Notes under the pieces: model-generated | Told to the model about the DNA's origin: nothing | Seen by the model: only the letters and a program-made list of their open reading frames with translations | Database searches by the model: none | Translations under genes and position numbers: made by a program | Assembly: GCA_023212645.1 (NCBI GenBank) | Contig: JALBYC010000034.1 | Span: forward strand, 1-64,000 | Direction of reading: 5' to 3' | Source of the DNA: Farysia itapuensis | Lineage: Eukaryota > Basidiomycota > Ustilaginomycetes > Ustilaginales > Ustilaginaceae | DNA length: 64,000 nucleotides | Shown here: positions 38,950 through 49,500 of the stretch, in pieces | How the letters are laid out: each line of letters starts with the position of its first letter | Numbering within the stretch: the stretch's first letter is position 1

Positions 38950-40330
38950 GTAGTACTCTGGCATACATGAGCATCTTTGCGTCTCGTCATAGGGATTGCA
39001 ACATCTTTGCTTGCTAAATAGGCGAATGCACAGCATGATAAAGTCTCGACCCATGACCCATGTCGTCAGAGGCCCGAGCTTTGTCGACGTCGATCGTAGA
39101 GGCTGAGCTGCGTCAGCTAACTGCTTCGAGCCATGGAGGCTGAGTCACATATGACATCATAGCTGAGTGAGATAAGAATTAGCCGAGAAATAAGGCCTGA
39201 GCCGTGCACGGCCACAGAAGAGGCGCCAGATCCGATACAAGTTGCTTCGAACGTTGCTTGACCGCGGCGAGGCGACTGTCACTTTGCAGCGCAGAGAACT
39301 CCCAGTACGCCGCTCGACCAACGGAAAGCTTCTAGAGATGGCATACACTTGCTTCTTAGAGTCATACCAGTGCAGAAGCCATGACCACCTAGCAGGAAGA
39401 CAGTGAGAACACGGTCTTGGCGAAATTCATGTGCTCTACTGAGCCTCTTTGCGGCTCTTTGACATAGCATCTAAACAGTGCAGGATCGAACGCCAAGCGG
39501 CTCGAAACTTTATGCTAAAAGTAATTATTTGCGAGAAAAGAAATAATGTGCCGGCCCATAATTTATTTTATTTATTTAAACAAAGTTAATTACACCGGCG
39601 TCTCTACTGTGGAACAATGCGTGTACGCATAGACTAAAGGAGCTGTTCGAAGTGCTAAGTTTACTTATACATCGACTAATGTCGGGGCGGTGACAGCTGA
39701 GCATATCTTCCTTGTCTTTGGGAGTCGTTGCGGAGTCCTTTGAATGGCTCGACATAGACGCTACAAATTTGGACAAATTTGGACAATACAAGTGTTGACG
39801 AAAGGCAGGTTAGGCAAGCAGTATGTTGTTTAGATCGCAACGCAAAACAATTGAACGATGGGGCGGCCCACAATAAAGTTTACCAAGGTCACCGGTCTCG
39901 GAGAGCATTCTGACCTAAAGTGTCAAGTGCGAGGAATTGTTGGAAAAAGCAAGTTAATCTCGCAATCGGAATTAACCTGGATCACCCCTGCAGTAATGAT
40001 CTAAGGTAGACCGCAAGAGAAATACGCAAAATGCAGTGACGCGGCTTTACTAGGGCTAGCGGTGATCATGGGCGATAGTGTACGAGCCTGTAACACCTTG
40101 TTAAAGGGGCCAGGATAGGACAGCATGTAAGGGAACGTGACGTAGAAGGCCACAAAGAGGGTGGGGTTCATGTGAAGCGAAGTCTTCTGCAGAGAGACAG
40201 TCACATGTAAACGGCTTCTGCCTTCACTCGGGTCTATGCGGCTGCAGAGGGTCCAGGAGTGTAACGAGAGAATGTATTGTCCTTCCGCAATGCTATGTAT
40301 TGTACAATGGTAATAGGAAAAGGGGGACCA
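38950..40330. other. Non-coding end of the repeat island
   Basis: No supported gene. It carries the third palindrome island near 39535-39590 and the 3' flank of the minus-strand Nramp gene. Several short open frames on both strands (for example 39157-39470, 39576-39873) have no domain. Confidence 0.45.
39550..39557. repeat. AT-island palindrome, degenerate copy 3
   Basis: GCCGGCCC within AATGTGCCGGCCCATAAT, one base short of the perfect 10-bp palindrome of the other copies and again followed by ATTTATTTTATTTATTT. The right flank CCCATAAT matches copy 1. Confidence 0.75.
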
Positions 40331-42223
40331 TTAGATGCCGGCAAAAGTGGTATATAGAACGTAGACGTCAGCGACCACGATGACGCCAAAGATGACATAT
40401 GCAAGACCCTGAACTGGCCAGGGGGAGCGGAAGTTGTGGAGCGTAACGCAGTCTTCTGGCGCTTGCGACTGCTGTGCCGTCGTTGGGTCTGAGGAGGACT
40501 GGTCGTTCGCAGGGGCTGATACCGCGGTGGTGGGCACCTTTTGTGCAGGTTTATCTAACTCTGAGGCTGGAGTGTCGCAAACATTTGCGGTCAAACTCGG
40601 TACGATGTCTTCACTTGTGCTTGCGCCATTGCCCATAGGTGAAAGGACAATCTGCTGGTCGACAGATTGTTTGACCGTCATGATCGAGCTGCGACCCGTA
40701 ACGATGATGAGGGGAAGTAAGACGAAAGGTAGTGCAATACTGAGGGCTACCTGACTCGCGACGAGCATCTCATCCAGCCCATCCTTGCCCACAGCGATGG
40801 ACACCGCCAAACTGGGAATGACTGCAACTAGCCGCGTAATGACCCGTCGCAAGAAGGGATCAGTACGCCAGTTGATGAACCCTTCGCTGACCAGCTGACC
40901 AGCAAGTGTAACAGTGATACTGGCGCTCTGTCCAGCAGCGAGCAGGCCAATGGCAAAGAGAATGGCAGAAAGGTTGCCGACTTGAGCTTTGAGCAAGTTG
41001 AAGGCGTCATACAGACCGGCTACGACGACGTTGCCCTGGCCATCGTGTCGGTAGTAGAACGCAGCGGCACTGACGATGAGGATGGCACTATTGATCGTGA
41101 TGGCGAAAGCCACAAGACTGAGCGCGATGTCTACGGAGGCGTGTTTGATATGCAATCTGATCCGACGCAACGAGCGAGGCGGTAGCTTGGCATGCTCGAT
41201 GGCGTCGAGCGCTTCAGGATCTAGACGGAGCTTGGTGAACATGCGAGCACATTGTGCCCGCAGTCCGCGCGGCGCCTGCGGTTCTGCATCTGTGTCGAAA
41301 GAGCGTCGGGCTTTGGGCGCAAAGAGGCGAGATATTGAGTGACTGAATAGTGTCCATCGGCTGAGAGTCTCGGGATATGCTGTATCGTCGGTAGGAGTGT
41401 TGACCGAATCTGCGTCAATGACGGGATCTGTGGGTGGCAATCGATCGATGGATGCAAAGTGGGAGCCAAGAATGATGGCATGGGGCATAACAGTAGCACC
41501 GAGAATACCGACGCTGACATACAGAGCGCCACTACTGACGACGTTTCGGGATGGCAGATAGCCATGAAAGACATCCGGCCAGTATGGTTCTATGCGCACC
41601 AATAGCACAACAAAGCAGGCGACGACCACGATGACGAGAAAGGCGATGAAGGCTTCTAGAATGCGGAAACTGGAGTTTGGCGGAGGTTTGTATAGGAAGA
41701 GGATGAGGATGACGTCGACCGAGGTGACCAGAATGCCGCCCCAGAGAGGTAGTGCGGGGAACAGGAGGTTAAGCGCAATGGCAGAACCAGTGAGCTCTGC
41801 AAGTTCGGTGGCAACGATGGCACACTCGACAATTGCGTAAAGTGGGTATAGCAGAGCGAAGCGTCTCCATTTGAGGTGAGAAACATGTTGCTGTTTAGGC
41901 TGGCCGTTTCTATCTTCCTTCAAGATGAGCATGCGACAGTGTCTAGCCAGATCAGTCTCGGTAATGACGCCAAGCCGACAAGAGAGGATCTGAATGAAGA
42001 TGGCAAACAGACCTGTGAGCAAGACGATGAAGAGGAGCGAGTAACCGTATTCGGAGCCGGCTTGTAGATCTGTAGCCCAGTTCCCTGGGTCGGCATAGGC
42101 GACAGCAGCTACGATGCCAGGCCCGACAAAGTAAACGTGACGGCGCAACGCATCCTTGACTGATGTCCAGCGCGAGCGCGAAGGTTGCTCTTGCAGAGAA
42201 TCTGCTAATCTGTCCTTCCACAT
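40331..42223 (-). CDS. Nramp-family divalent metal transporter
   Basis: Proton-coupled importer of manganese, iron or similar metals in plasma or vacuolar membrane. About 630 residues with 11-12 expected membrane segments. The TM1 metal-site motif DPGNWATD is at residues 45-52, and the TM6 motif GATVMPHAIILGS carries the Met-Pro-His signature. A long hydrophilic loop (about residues 255-335) and a Ser/Thr/Pro-rich segment before the last membrane span (about 545-600) are fungal-style insertions. The frame is open upstream to 42316 but begins there with a non-ATG codon, and the conserved part starts after 42223. It is near yeast Smf1-3 in type; the actual metal cannot be told. Confidence 0.9.
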   Translation of the reverse strand: MWKDRLADSLQEQPSRSRWTSVKDALRRHVYFVGPGIVAAVAYADPGNWATDLQAGSEYGYSLLFIVLLTGLFAIFIQILSCRLGVITETDLARHCRMLILKEDRNGQPKQQHVSHLKWRRFALLYPLYAIVECAIVATELAELTGSAIALNLLFPALPLWGGILVTSVDVILILFLYKPPPNSSFRILEAFIAFLVIVVVACFVVLLVRIEPYWPDVFHGYLPSRNVVSSGALYVSVGILGATVMPHAIILGSHFASIDRLPPTDPVIDADSVNTPTDDTAYPETLSRWTLFSHSISRLFAPKARRSFDTDAEPQAPRGLRAQCARMFTKLRLDPEALDAIEHAKLPPRSLRRIRLHIKHASVDIALSLVAFAITINSAILIVSAAAFYYRHDGQGNVVVAGLYDAFNLLKAQVGNLSAILFAIGLLAAGQSASITVTLAGQLVSEGFINWRTDPFLRRVITRLVAVIPSLAVSIAVGKDGLDEMLVASQVALSIALPFVLLPLIIVTGRSSIMTVKQSVDQQIVLSPMGNGASTSEDIVPSLTANVCDTPASELDKPAQKVPTTAVSAPANDQSSSDPTTAQQSQAPEDCVTLHNFRSPWPVQGLAYVIFGVIVVADVYVLYTTFAGI

Positions 42224-42460
42224 TGAGAAGAGGGGGGCATGACCACCAAAGGCACAGTGTTGAGGAGGTGGGAAAGAAGCAAGCACAAACTCACAAGCGA
42301 AAGGGTTCACATTCAAAAGGATCGACGTTCAAAAATCATTCGATACCCTCTTCGGCCATATTTGTAATCAAGCATTCCCCGGAAAGCTCCGAGCCATTTC
42401 AAATCCAAAAATAATATATTACAAATCCATCAGGGATATACAAACAAATACAGAACCACG

Positions 42461-43867
42461 TCAATCGTGGCATGTGCCTACCTTGGCTAGCTTGGCGAGC
42501 TTGGCATGATGGGTAGCATGATGCTTATGCTTGCGGAGCGTCGAAGTAGCCTTGTGTTTCTTTGTGGTTGTGTGATGTTTCTTGGCGCTGGTGTGTCCTT
42601 TGTGGGCGCTCGTGGCAGAGACAGTGGCAGCGATGAAGCGGTTGCCTGTCTTTGTCTTGCTGTGCTTCTTCGTGGTAGTGTGCTTAGCTTTGCTGGTGGC
42701 AGCGTGCTTGGCTTTGGAAGTAGTCGTGTGCTTAGCTTTGGCAGTTGTGGTGTGTTTCGCTTTGGTGGCGCTGCTTTGAGACTTGGACCCGCTCTGGACA
42801 CCGCCGGCCGGCATAATGGGCAATTTGCTCGCGTCACAGCCAGGTGCCAGACCTTGACCTGCATGAGGACCATTGTAGACAATGTTGCAGCCAGGTAGCG
42901 ACGCGAAAGCGCCAGAAAGGGGCTCAGTCGAGGTGCCCTTGCACGCAGCGGCGGCCTTGCGATCAACGGTGCGTGCCAAGGGAGGACATTTCTCAATGTC
43001 GCCAAAGAGACTGCCCGAACATTGATCAATGGCGTTCTGTAGCGTGTTTACATTCCAGTTGGCGAAAAAGTCGGCGTGGAAGGAATAGCCCATAGCATCT
43101 CCGTTGGCGAGGACCCAGGAAGAGTTGCCTTTGTTGTTGGTGTTGCCGGTGCCCCAGACAAACTCATAGAAGAGGGTGGGAAGACGGATGTTGTGCGAGC
43201 TGGGACAAGCACCATTGTCTGCGTAATTGCCTTCGGGATAGACGACGTGGGACATGTCTGTCTCATACAGGCTCTGTCCGTTCCAACACGATGGAAAGAC
43301 AACTTGTGTGCGCAGACCTTGTGGGCAAACGGTTTGCGGGAATGAACTGGTTTGGCTGCTTCCACTCTGGTAGTTTAAACAGACGAAGGATATAGCGCTC
43401 TGCAGCTGTAGGGTAGCAGCTGGCCCGGTGGCTTTCGCATTGCCGGCCACCATCTTGAGACCTTTGGGGAAGGCGGTGACTTGAACATTGCCGCGCATGA
43501 GATAGTAGGTATTGACAAAGCTGAGAGGAAAAGGGCTAAAGGTGCCATTGGAGTTGTACTGATACAGCTGGGGGGCCCAGTAGGATGACTTGTCGTCAGT
43601 CAAAGGGGCAGTGGTACAGGTCGATGCATCGTCTAGTTGCTGTACGGTGGTCGTGTTGGCGTCAACGCCATTCATACCAACAAAGTTGTGGACATGGGAA
43701 GATGCTTGACCAGGTGAAACGATGGGGTCGACTCTAGAAGTCTTCATCTGTCCATGGCTGAGAATCCAAAAGACCGGATTGGCGGTGGTGGCAAGCGCCT
43801 GTTGGGCAAGCAGAAATGTGGAAAGCAGAGCGAGCACCAGGCCGCAGCTAGCTGTCCGAGCAAACAT
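42461..43867 (-). CDS. Secreted DUF1996 protein with Lys/His/Thr repeat tail
   Basis: Function unknown. 468 residues with a signal peptide (hydrophobic SCGLVLALLSTFLLAQQALA, residues 8-27). The DUF1996 domain covers about 28-345, beginning near HGQMKTSRVDPIVSPGQASS and including SSHVHNFVGMNG, SYWAPQLY, CWNGQSLY and YSFHADFFANW. Several Cys pairs suggest disulfides. His residues in the SHVH and FHADF motifs could bind metal; this is inference. The last 110 residues are extremely basic, with repeats of the KAKHTTT type and then Lys-His clusters, ending KVGTCHD. It is the upstream member of a tandem pair on the same strand. Confidence 0.88.
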   Translation of the reverse strand: MFARTASCGLVLALLSTFLLAQQALATTANPVFWILSHGQMKTSRVDPIVSPGQASSHVHNFVGMNGVDANTTTVQQLDDASTCTTAPLTDDKSSYWAPQLYQYNSNGTFSPFPLSFVNTYYLMRGNVQVTAFPKGLKMVAGNAKATGPAATLQLQSAISFVCLNYQSGSSQTSSFPQTVCPQGLRTQVVFPSCWNGQSLYETDMSHVVYPEGNYADNGACPSSHNIRLPTLFYEFVWGTGNTNNKGNSSWVLANGDAMGYSFHADFFANWNVNTLQNAIDQCSGSLFGDIEKCPPLARTVDRKAAAACKGTSTEPLSGAFASLPGCNIVYNGPHAGQGLAPGCDASKLPIMPAGGVQSGSKSQSSATKAKHTTTAKAKHTTTSKAKHAATSKAKHTTTKKHSKTKTGNRFIAATVSATSAHKGHTSAKKHHTTTKKHKATSTLRKHKHHATHHAKLAKLAKVGTCHD

Positions 43868-44513
43868 CTCGAGTGGAATCCGTGGAAGTCTTGGGTGTGA
43901 GAGGTATAGAGGCTTCTTTGTTCTAACGAAACAGACGATGCCCGACCAGCGGGAATGGGACGGAGGGACTTGAGGGGGATATGATGGAGAAGAAAGAAGT
44001 CGAATGCTCCGCTACGGAGATATAAGAAGCACGGTCACCGCAAAGAGCGGTAAATAGCCCCTAACTGACCCCTGTTGGGTGTTGTGCTGGCATTGACGTG
44101 TGCCGGACGCGCAGGTCAACCGTGTCGGCGACGCCCACGTTTTTATAACTCCGACGCTTAAATTGCCCGAGACGCGCATTTGGCGCCAAACGTGCATACT
44201 ATAAGGTCTAACACCTTCTTAACCAAAAATTCGCAAAAATCGCCCAGCGCCGAACGCACCCAATCACAATTCACTCACGACTGGAAAGTAAAGCAGCGGT
44301 ATAATGCACTTTGCGGTACACCTGCTCCACAAATGCGGTAAACTTGACATCCGCTCAGGCAAACTTGTACAAATCCGAGGCAAAGCACGTTTTGCCACCC
44401 GAGCTGTCAAAATGTCGCTGAGAAGGAGAAGATAAGAAAAGATCCATATGATTGTCTATGTACAAGCCACTTCTAAAGGGTCGAGCATCTAAACGAAGTT
44501 TTCGGAGTGTGCT
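43868..44513. other. Promoter region of the Lys/His-tailed DUF1996 gene
   Basis: A 646-bp gap between the tandem paralogues. It holds an AT-rich TATATC-like stretch near 44019-44026 (minus direction) about 150 bp before the start codon, and Ca-rich AAAAATTCGCAAAAAT near 44224-44240. No gene is seen. Confidence 0.45.
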
Positions 44514-45746
44514 CTACTGCTTGCTGGTTGCAATGGCGCGCTTCTTGCTGGTAGTCTTTTGCATCTTGGCCTTGTTGGCGACTGAAGCGCTTGCGCTAGA
44601 GCTTGTCGTTGCAGAACGGCTCGTGGTAGTAGACTGAGCGCTGGTGGAGGTTGTCGAAGTACTTGATAGCGTCGAAGTGGTAGCAGCGATACCGCTGGCC
44701 GGAATGATGGGAAGCTTGCTTGCATCACATCCGGGTGCCAGACCTTGACCAGCATGGGGACCATTGTAGACAACATTGCAGCCAGGAAGGGATGCAAACG
44801 CCCCTGAAAGGGGCTCGGTTGAAACGCCTTTGCATGCACCTGCAGCTTTGCGATTCACTGTACGTGCCAGCGGAGGGCACTGCTCGATACTGCCAAACAT
44901 GTTGCTGGTGCACTGATCAATGGCGCTTTGCAAAGTGGTCACATTCCAATTGGCAAAGAAGTCGGCATGGAAAGAGTAGCCCATAGCATCTCCGTTGGCG
45001 AGGACCCAGGAAGAGTTGCCCTGGTTGTTGGTGTTGCCAACACTCCAAATGTACTCGTAAAACAGGGTAGGAAGGCGAATGGTGTGTGTGCTAGGACACG
45101 ATCCACTGCTCGGAAAATTTCCGGCGGGATAGACAACGTGGGACATGTCTGGTTCATACAGACTCTGTCCATTCCAGCACGAGGGGAAGACAACCTGTGT
45201 GCGCAGACCTTGGGGACAAGAGGTTTGAGGGAACGAGCCTGTCTGGTGGCTGCCATTTTGATAGTTGAGACAGTTGAAAGACACTGCGCTCTGTAGTTGC
45301 TGGGTAGCAGCTGGTCCAGTCGCCTTGGCATTTCCTGCTACCATCTTGAGCCCTTGGGGAAAGGCAGTAATGTTGGTGGGACCGCGCATCAGGTAATAAG
45401 TGTTGACAAAGCTAAGGGCGACAGGACTAAAAGTGCCATTAGTATTGTACGTATACAATTGGGGAGCCCAGTAGGAAGATTTGTCGTCGGTCAAAGGTGA
45501 AGTTGTGCATGTCGAAGCATCATCCAAAGCCTGGACGGTCGTAGTGTTAGCGTTGACGCCATTCATGCCGACAAAGTTGTGGACATGTGACGATGCCTGG
45601 CCAGGCGCAACGATTGGATCGACTCTCGCCGTCTTCATAGGATGAGGGTGAGAGAGAATAAACATGCCACTGTCGGCTCTAGCCTGGTGAGACAGGAAGA
45701 GTGTGCACAAAAGTGCGAGCACCAAGTTCCAAGTACAAGCGGCCAT
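44514..45746 (-). CDS. Secreted DUF1996 protein with Ser/Thr-rich tail
   Basis: Paralogue of the neighbouring gene; function unknown. About 410 residues. Signal peptide at the N-terminus (LVLALLCTLFLSHQARA), then a DUF1996 domain nearly co-linear with its neighbour, including ASSHVHNFVGMNGV, DDKSSYWAPQLYTYN, CWNGQSLYEPDMSHVVYP and GDAMGYSFHADFFANWNV. The tail is about 65 residues, rich in Ser and Thr (TSTLSSTSTTSTSAQSTTTS), hence a likely O-mannosylation target, then a short Lys-rich end. The upstream frame to 45785 begins with a non-ATG codon, so 45746 is the start. Confidence 0.88.
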   Translation of the reverse strand: MAACTWNLVLALLCTLFLSHQARADSGMFILSHPHPMKTARVDPIVAPGQASSHVHNFVGMNGVNANTTTVQALDDASTCTTSPLTDDKSSYWAPQLYTYNTNGTFSPVALSFVNTYYLMRGPTNITAFPQGLKMVAGNAKATGPAATQQLQSAVSFNCLNYQNGSHQTGSFPQTSCPQGLRTQVVFPSCWNGQSLYEPDMSHVVYPAGNFPSSGSCPSTHTIRLPTLFYEYIWSVGNTNNQGNSSWVLANGDAMGYSFHADFFANWNVTTLQSAIDQCTSNMFGSIEQCPPLARTVNRKAAGACKGVSTEPLSGAFASLPGCNVVYNGPHAGQGLAPGCDASKLPIIPASGIAATTSTLSSTSTTSTSAQSTTTSRSATTSSSASASVANKAKMQKTTSKKRAIATSKQ

Positions 45747-46512
45747 TGTGATTGCTGAAGGAGATGTGCGGGTATGGAAAGGCACGACTTGTCGAGAGGA
45801 GGGTGGCGGAAGCTGTCAACGCCACTCGCTCCTCTTATGTACCCAACATCGTGTAGGGTAATTACTGCCCAGCAATACACGTTCTACGCCCAGCAAGGGC
45901 ATGGATGACGACAGCAAGACCAACATGCGCCGGATAGGGAAAAGCAACACACGTTTGACGACATACTTGACCGGGGCTCAAGGCAATAATTCTCCAGTCT
46001 GGGCTGAACTCTGTTCGAGCAGGCCTTACGACGCGTTTCAGCTGCCGGACCATTGTAACCCAAAGACCGGCGAGCGTTCTTAGAACGTTTCGAGAGGCTT
46101 GAAGCGGGGAGCTGTCCAAATTCACACGTGGATTTCGACTCCGATGCTGATCCTTCAAAGTTTAACACCGTTTTAGCGTGGGAGCGATCCAAAAATAATT
46201 CACCAAAAATGCGTTCCTAAATATCCAGATCCGGAAGAGGTGGAGAGGTGCATCAGGTAGGCCGGCGGCCGGCGAGGTGGGTTCACAAAATGCAACTCTA
46301 ACAGACAAGCTAAGTTGTTCATCTATCGCACGAGAAACACGTACTTAGCCGTCGTCGAATCTCGAACCCTGACGGCTGTCGCCCTTCACGCTTGCTTGAT
46401 ATCAACACTTGCTTGGCTGCATTCACGCTACTGGCCCCTTCTTGACTGCTGCTGCGCACTTGGGTAACGCGCTCATTGCGACAATCACTTTGCTGGACGC
46501 AGCAAGGTCGCC
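45747..46512. other. Divergent intergenic region, DUF1996 gene and F-box/WD40 gene
   Basis: This 766-bp gap contains the promoters of two divergent genes. A GC-rich GCCGGCGGCCGGCGAGG lies at 46262-46278, and AAAAATAATTCACCAAAAAT near 46192-46211. No coding or RNA gene is recognised. A tRNA-like stretch near 46350-46380 was checked and dismissed. Confidence 0.45.
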
Positions 46513-49500
46513 ATGAGTATGTCACCGCACAATCGCGCCATATCTCCACCGACGCCTGCACCATCGCCACAGCCAGATTTGCACTCTTCGATCCGTCTGG
46601 CTAGCAATGTCGCTTCTGGCTCTGCGTCCGCCTCCAACGCGGCTGCTGTCGCCTTCGCTGTGCCCGAGCCTTCTGATCCAGCCAATCTATTGAAGCACAT
46701 GGCAACCGCTCTGCCGCAACTGAGTCAGTCGGCGCGCTTCAGGGTCATCTCGGAGTTGGTAGACATGCTTGACATGAGGGAGCTAGCTCATCTTTCCGCC
46801 CTCATCACACCCCGACTCAAGGTGGATTTTCTTAGCGCCCTTCCTATCGAAGTGAGCCTCAGCATTCTCAGCTTCATTGACGACCCAAAGACATTAGCCC
46901 GCGCCAGCTGCGTCAGTCGTTTCTGGAGAAGTCTCGTAAACGACGAACACACATGGAAGGTCATGTGTCTCAAGCACAGGTATCGCAGACGTGCCAGCAG
47001 CATTGCCGCATCAGATCGATTTCTTCGCGCTATCAGCACACCACGACTTTCGCCCATGTCACGGCTGCAGCCGCGCTTGCGTAGCGCCTCAATCAGATCT
47101 CCTATTGCATCTTTGCAGGAGATCAACGCAACCTCTCGTGATGACGACGATGCCGCTGTCCTCGCCTCTCTCTACCAACGCTATCGCGACCGCGGTCTAG
47201 ACCCATCAAATGCGCTCCACGAGCTACGCACACTTCACGACCTCTTTCTCAGCAAGCAGGAAGGTAGCGCCGATTCCCTCGCAGATCAGATGTCCGAAAC
47301 CGAACAGACATTCTATGCCCAGCTCGAGGAGATTGTCGAAGAAGAGAGTCTGGCCAGGTATGGCGACCAAGCTGCCGCTAGCTCCATCATCGAGGTCGAC
47401 ATGCGCTCCAATCCTGCTACTTCGCCTTTGGCTACAGCTCGACAATTACCAGCATCAGTCTCGTCTCCTATCGAGTCTAATGCGCAACCCACCAACCTCG
47501 GCTGGCTCAGCGCCGGCTCGTCCACCATCGCCCAGCTACCAAGGTTCCTGCCCACCACCGCCGCAATCAGCGGCTCTATTCGTGGAGCAGATGGTCGCCT
47601 GGACCGCCTTCATGGCTGGCAAAACACCCCCTCTGTCTCTACATACGCATCCCGAACCGCTGCCCTCGGCCTACACACTGGTGAAGGAAACTTAAATGAC
47701 GCTGATGTTGCTATGGACATGGACAATGCTGATGCAGGCACTCCAGCCCACCTACAACCACGCGAGATGCCCGAGGCGTCTCTGCTAGTTTCTTTACCGC
47801 ATAGTGATTCCCCGACTAGTCGTTTCTCGGGTAGCGCTCCTCGCAGAGATGCACCTCAAACCATGCAAGACTTGCTCGTACCTGGGCCTATTGTAAGACG
47901 TACCTCTGGGACCCGCGATCGAGATGTAGATCAAGACACCCTGCAAATACTACCACGCGTAAGCCGTATACGAGGAGAGACGGATGTCGATGCTGAAACG
48001 AAAAAGGCACGAAGAAGTTCCGCACCACTGACAGAATCCACCACAGGCAGCATTGGGCACGAGCATACCTTCTCCAGCCATCCACTGGAGAAATCAGCCA
48101 CTACCATGTCTGGCCTGGACACTACTTCGAGCAGATTACCGTTCAGCTATCGGACACACTTCAAGATGGCCTATCTCACTGAATCAAATTGGCGCAAAGG
48201 TGGTCGTCTTCAGTCGCAGCATATTTCTGCCGACGCCGGTCACGTTGTTACCAGTCTTGCTATTGACAACGAGTGGATCGTTGTGGGGATGGCCAACTCC
48301 AAGATCCACGTGTTTAGTGCAGAGACTGGCCTGTATGCGCACACACTCCTGGGCCACGATGCGGGTGTTTGGTGTCTGACTCTCATTAGCAGGACAAGCA
48401 AAAAGAACAAACCAGCTCCTGAAGCGTCTACTGAGGCCAATTCTTCCGCGCTTGGTAAGGGCAAGATGGTGATCACTGACCCTGAAGATGGTAGCGGCGG
48501 CAAACCATACCAAGCGGCTGCAGACGGCGACTTGCGACTCGTGCATCACGATCCTCGTCCCGATGCTGCTGATGTGCTGCTATCGCCAACCTCCTTGGCA
48601 CTCGAATTGGAAGATGAGCTCAATGGAGTGGTTGCCGCCTCCACGAGCAGGGCTTCAGGCACCAAATCGCGACACCCAGACGGGAACGATGAGACACTTG
48701 AATGGTTCCACAAGGCACGCAGAGCCATGCTGCGACAAGCTGGCGCAAGACGGAACGCAGCACATCTTGACGGGTACGGCTCCGGCCCAGGCGATTCTGA
48801 TGCTGACCTATCGATCCGCTCAGATGGACCTTCGGACGGTGCTGCAAGGGTCTCGCGCTCCGACACTGCACAATCCCAGCGCTCCCGTGCAAAGGCAAGA
48901 GCCATTGCCGAGGCTGAAGCAGGCTCGATTCGCGATGCCGTCATGTCTGATGGCACAGGACAGGTGCCCCCTCACCTTGCCGAGTCTATACGTCGCAACG
49001 GCGAAGCCAAAACCCATGATGGAAAGCCGGCACCCGCCATGCCTCGTTTGTCAGGCAATGGACTTGGGCTTGGAAATCCATGTGGCAGCGTGCTCGGCTA
49101 CGGCAACGAAGACGCTATTGTGGTCAGCGGTGGATGCGATCGTGACGTGCGCGTCTGGGATCTAAAGACGGGTGAATGCAAGCATGTCTTGCATGGTCAC
49201 ACTTCAACAGTGCGCTGTCTCAAAGTACTGGACGGCAAGCCAATTGCGGTCTCGGGCTCTCGAGACTCGACTCTGCGCGTGTGGAATGTGGAGACCGGCG
49301 AGCATCTACACCTCTTGGCCGGACATCATCATTCGGTGCGATGCATCGAAGTGGCAGGCAACAAGGTAGCTTCTGGCAGCTACGACGGTGCTTGTCGCAT
49401 ATGGGACTTGGACACGGGTCGATGTCTGCACACCTTACGCGGACACATTCATTACATCTACGCTGTCGCGTTTGATGGACAAAAGGTGGCAACCGGCTCA

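Noticed and set aside
39157..39873. Several short minus-strand frames near the third palindrome island
   Set aside because: No domain, no codon bias and no conserved motif beyond faint retroelement-like words; not reportable as genes.
46345..46385. tRNA-like GGTTCGAGATT motif on the minus strand
   Set aside because: The flanking bases do not form a T-stem or acceptor stem, so no tRNA is called.
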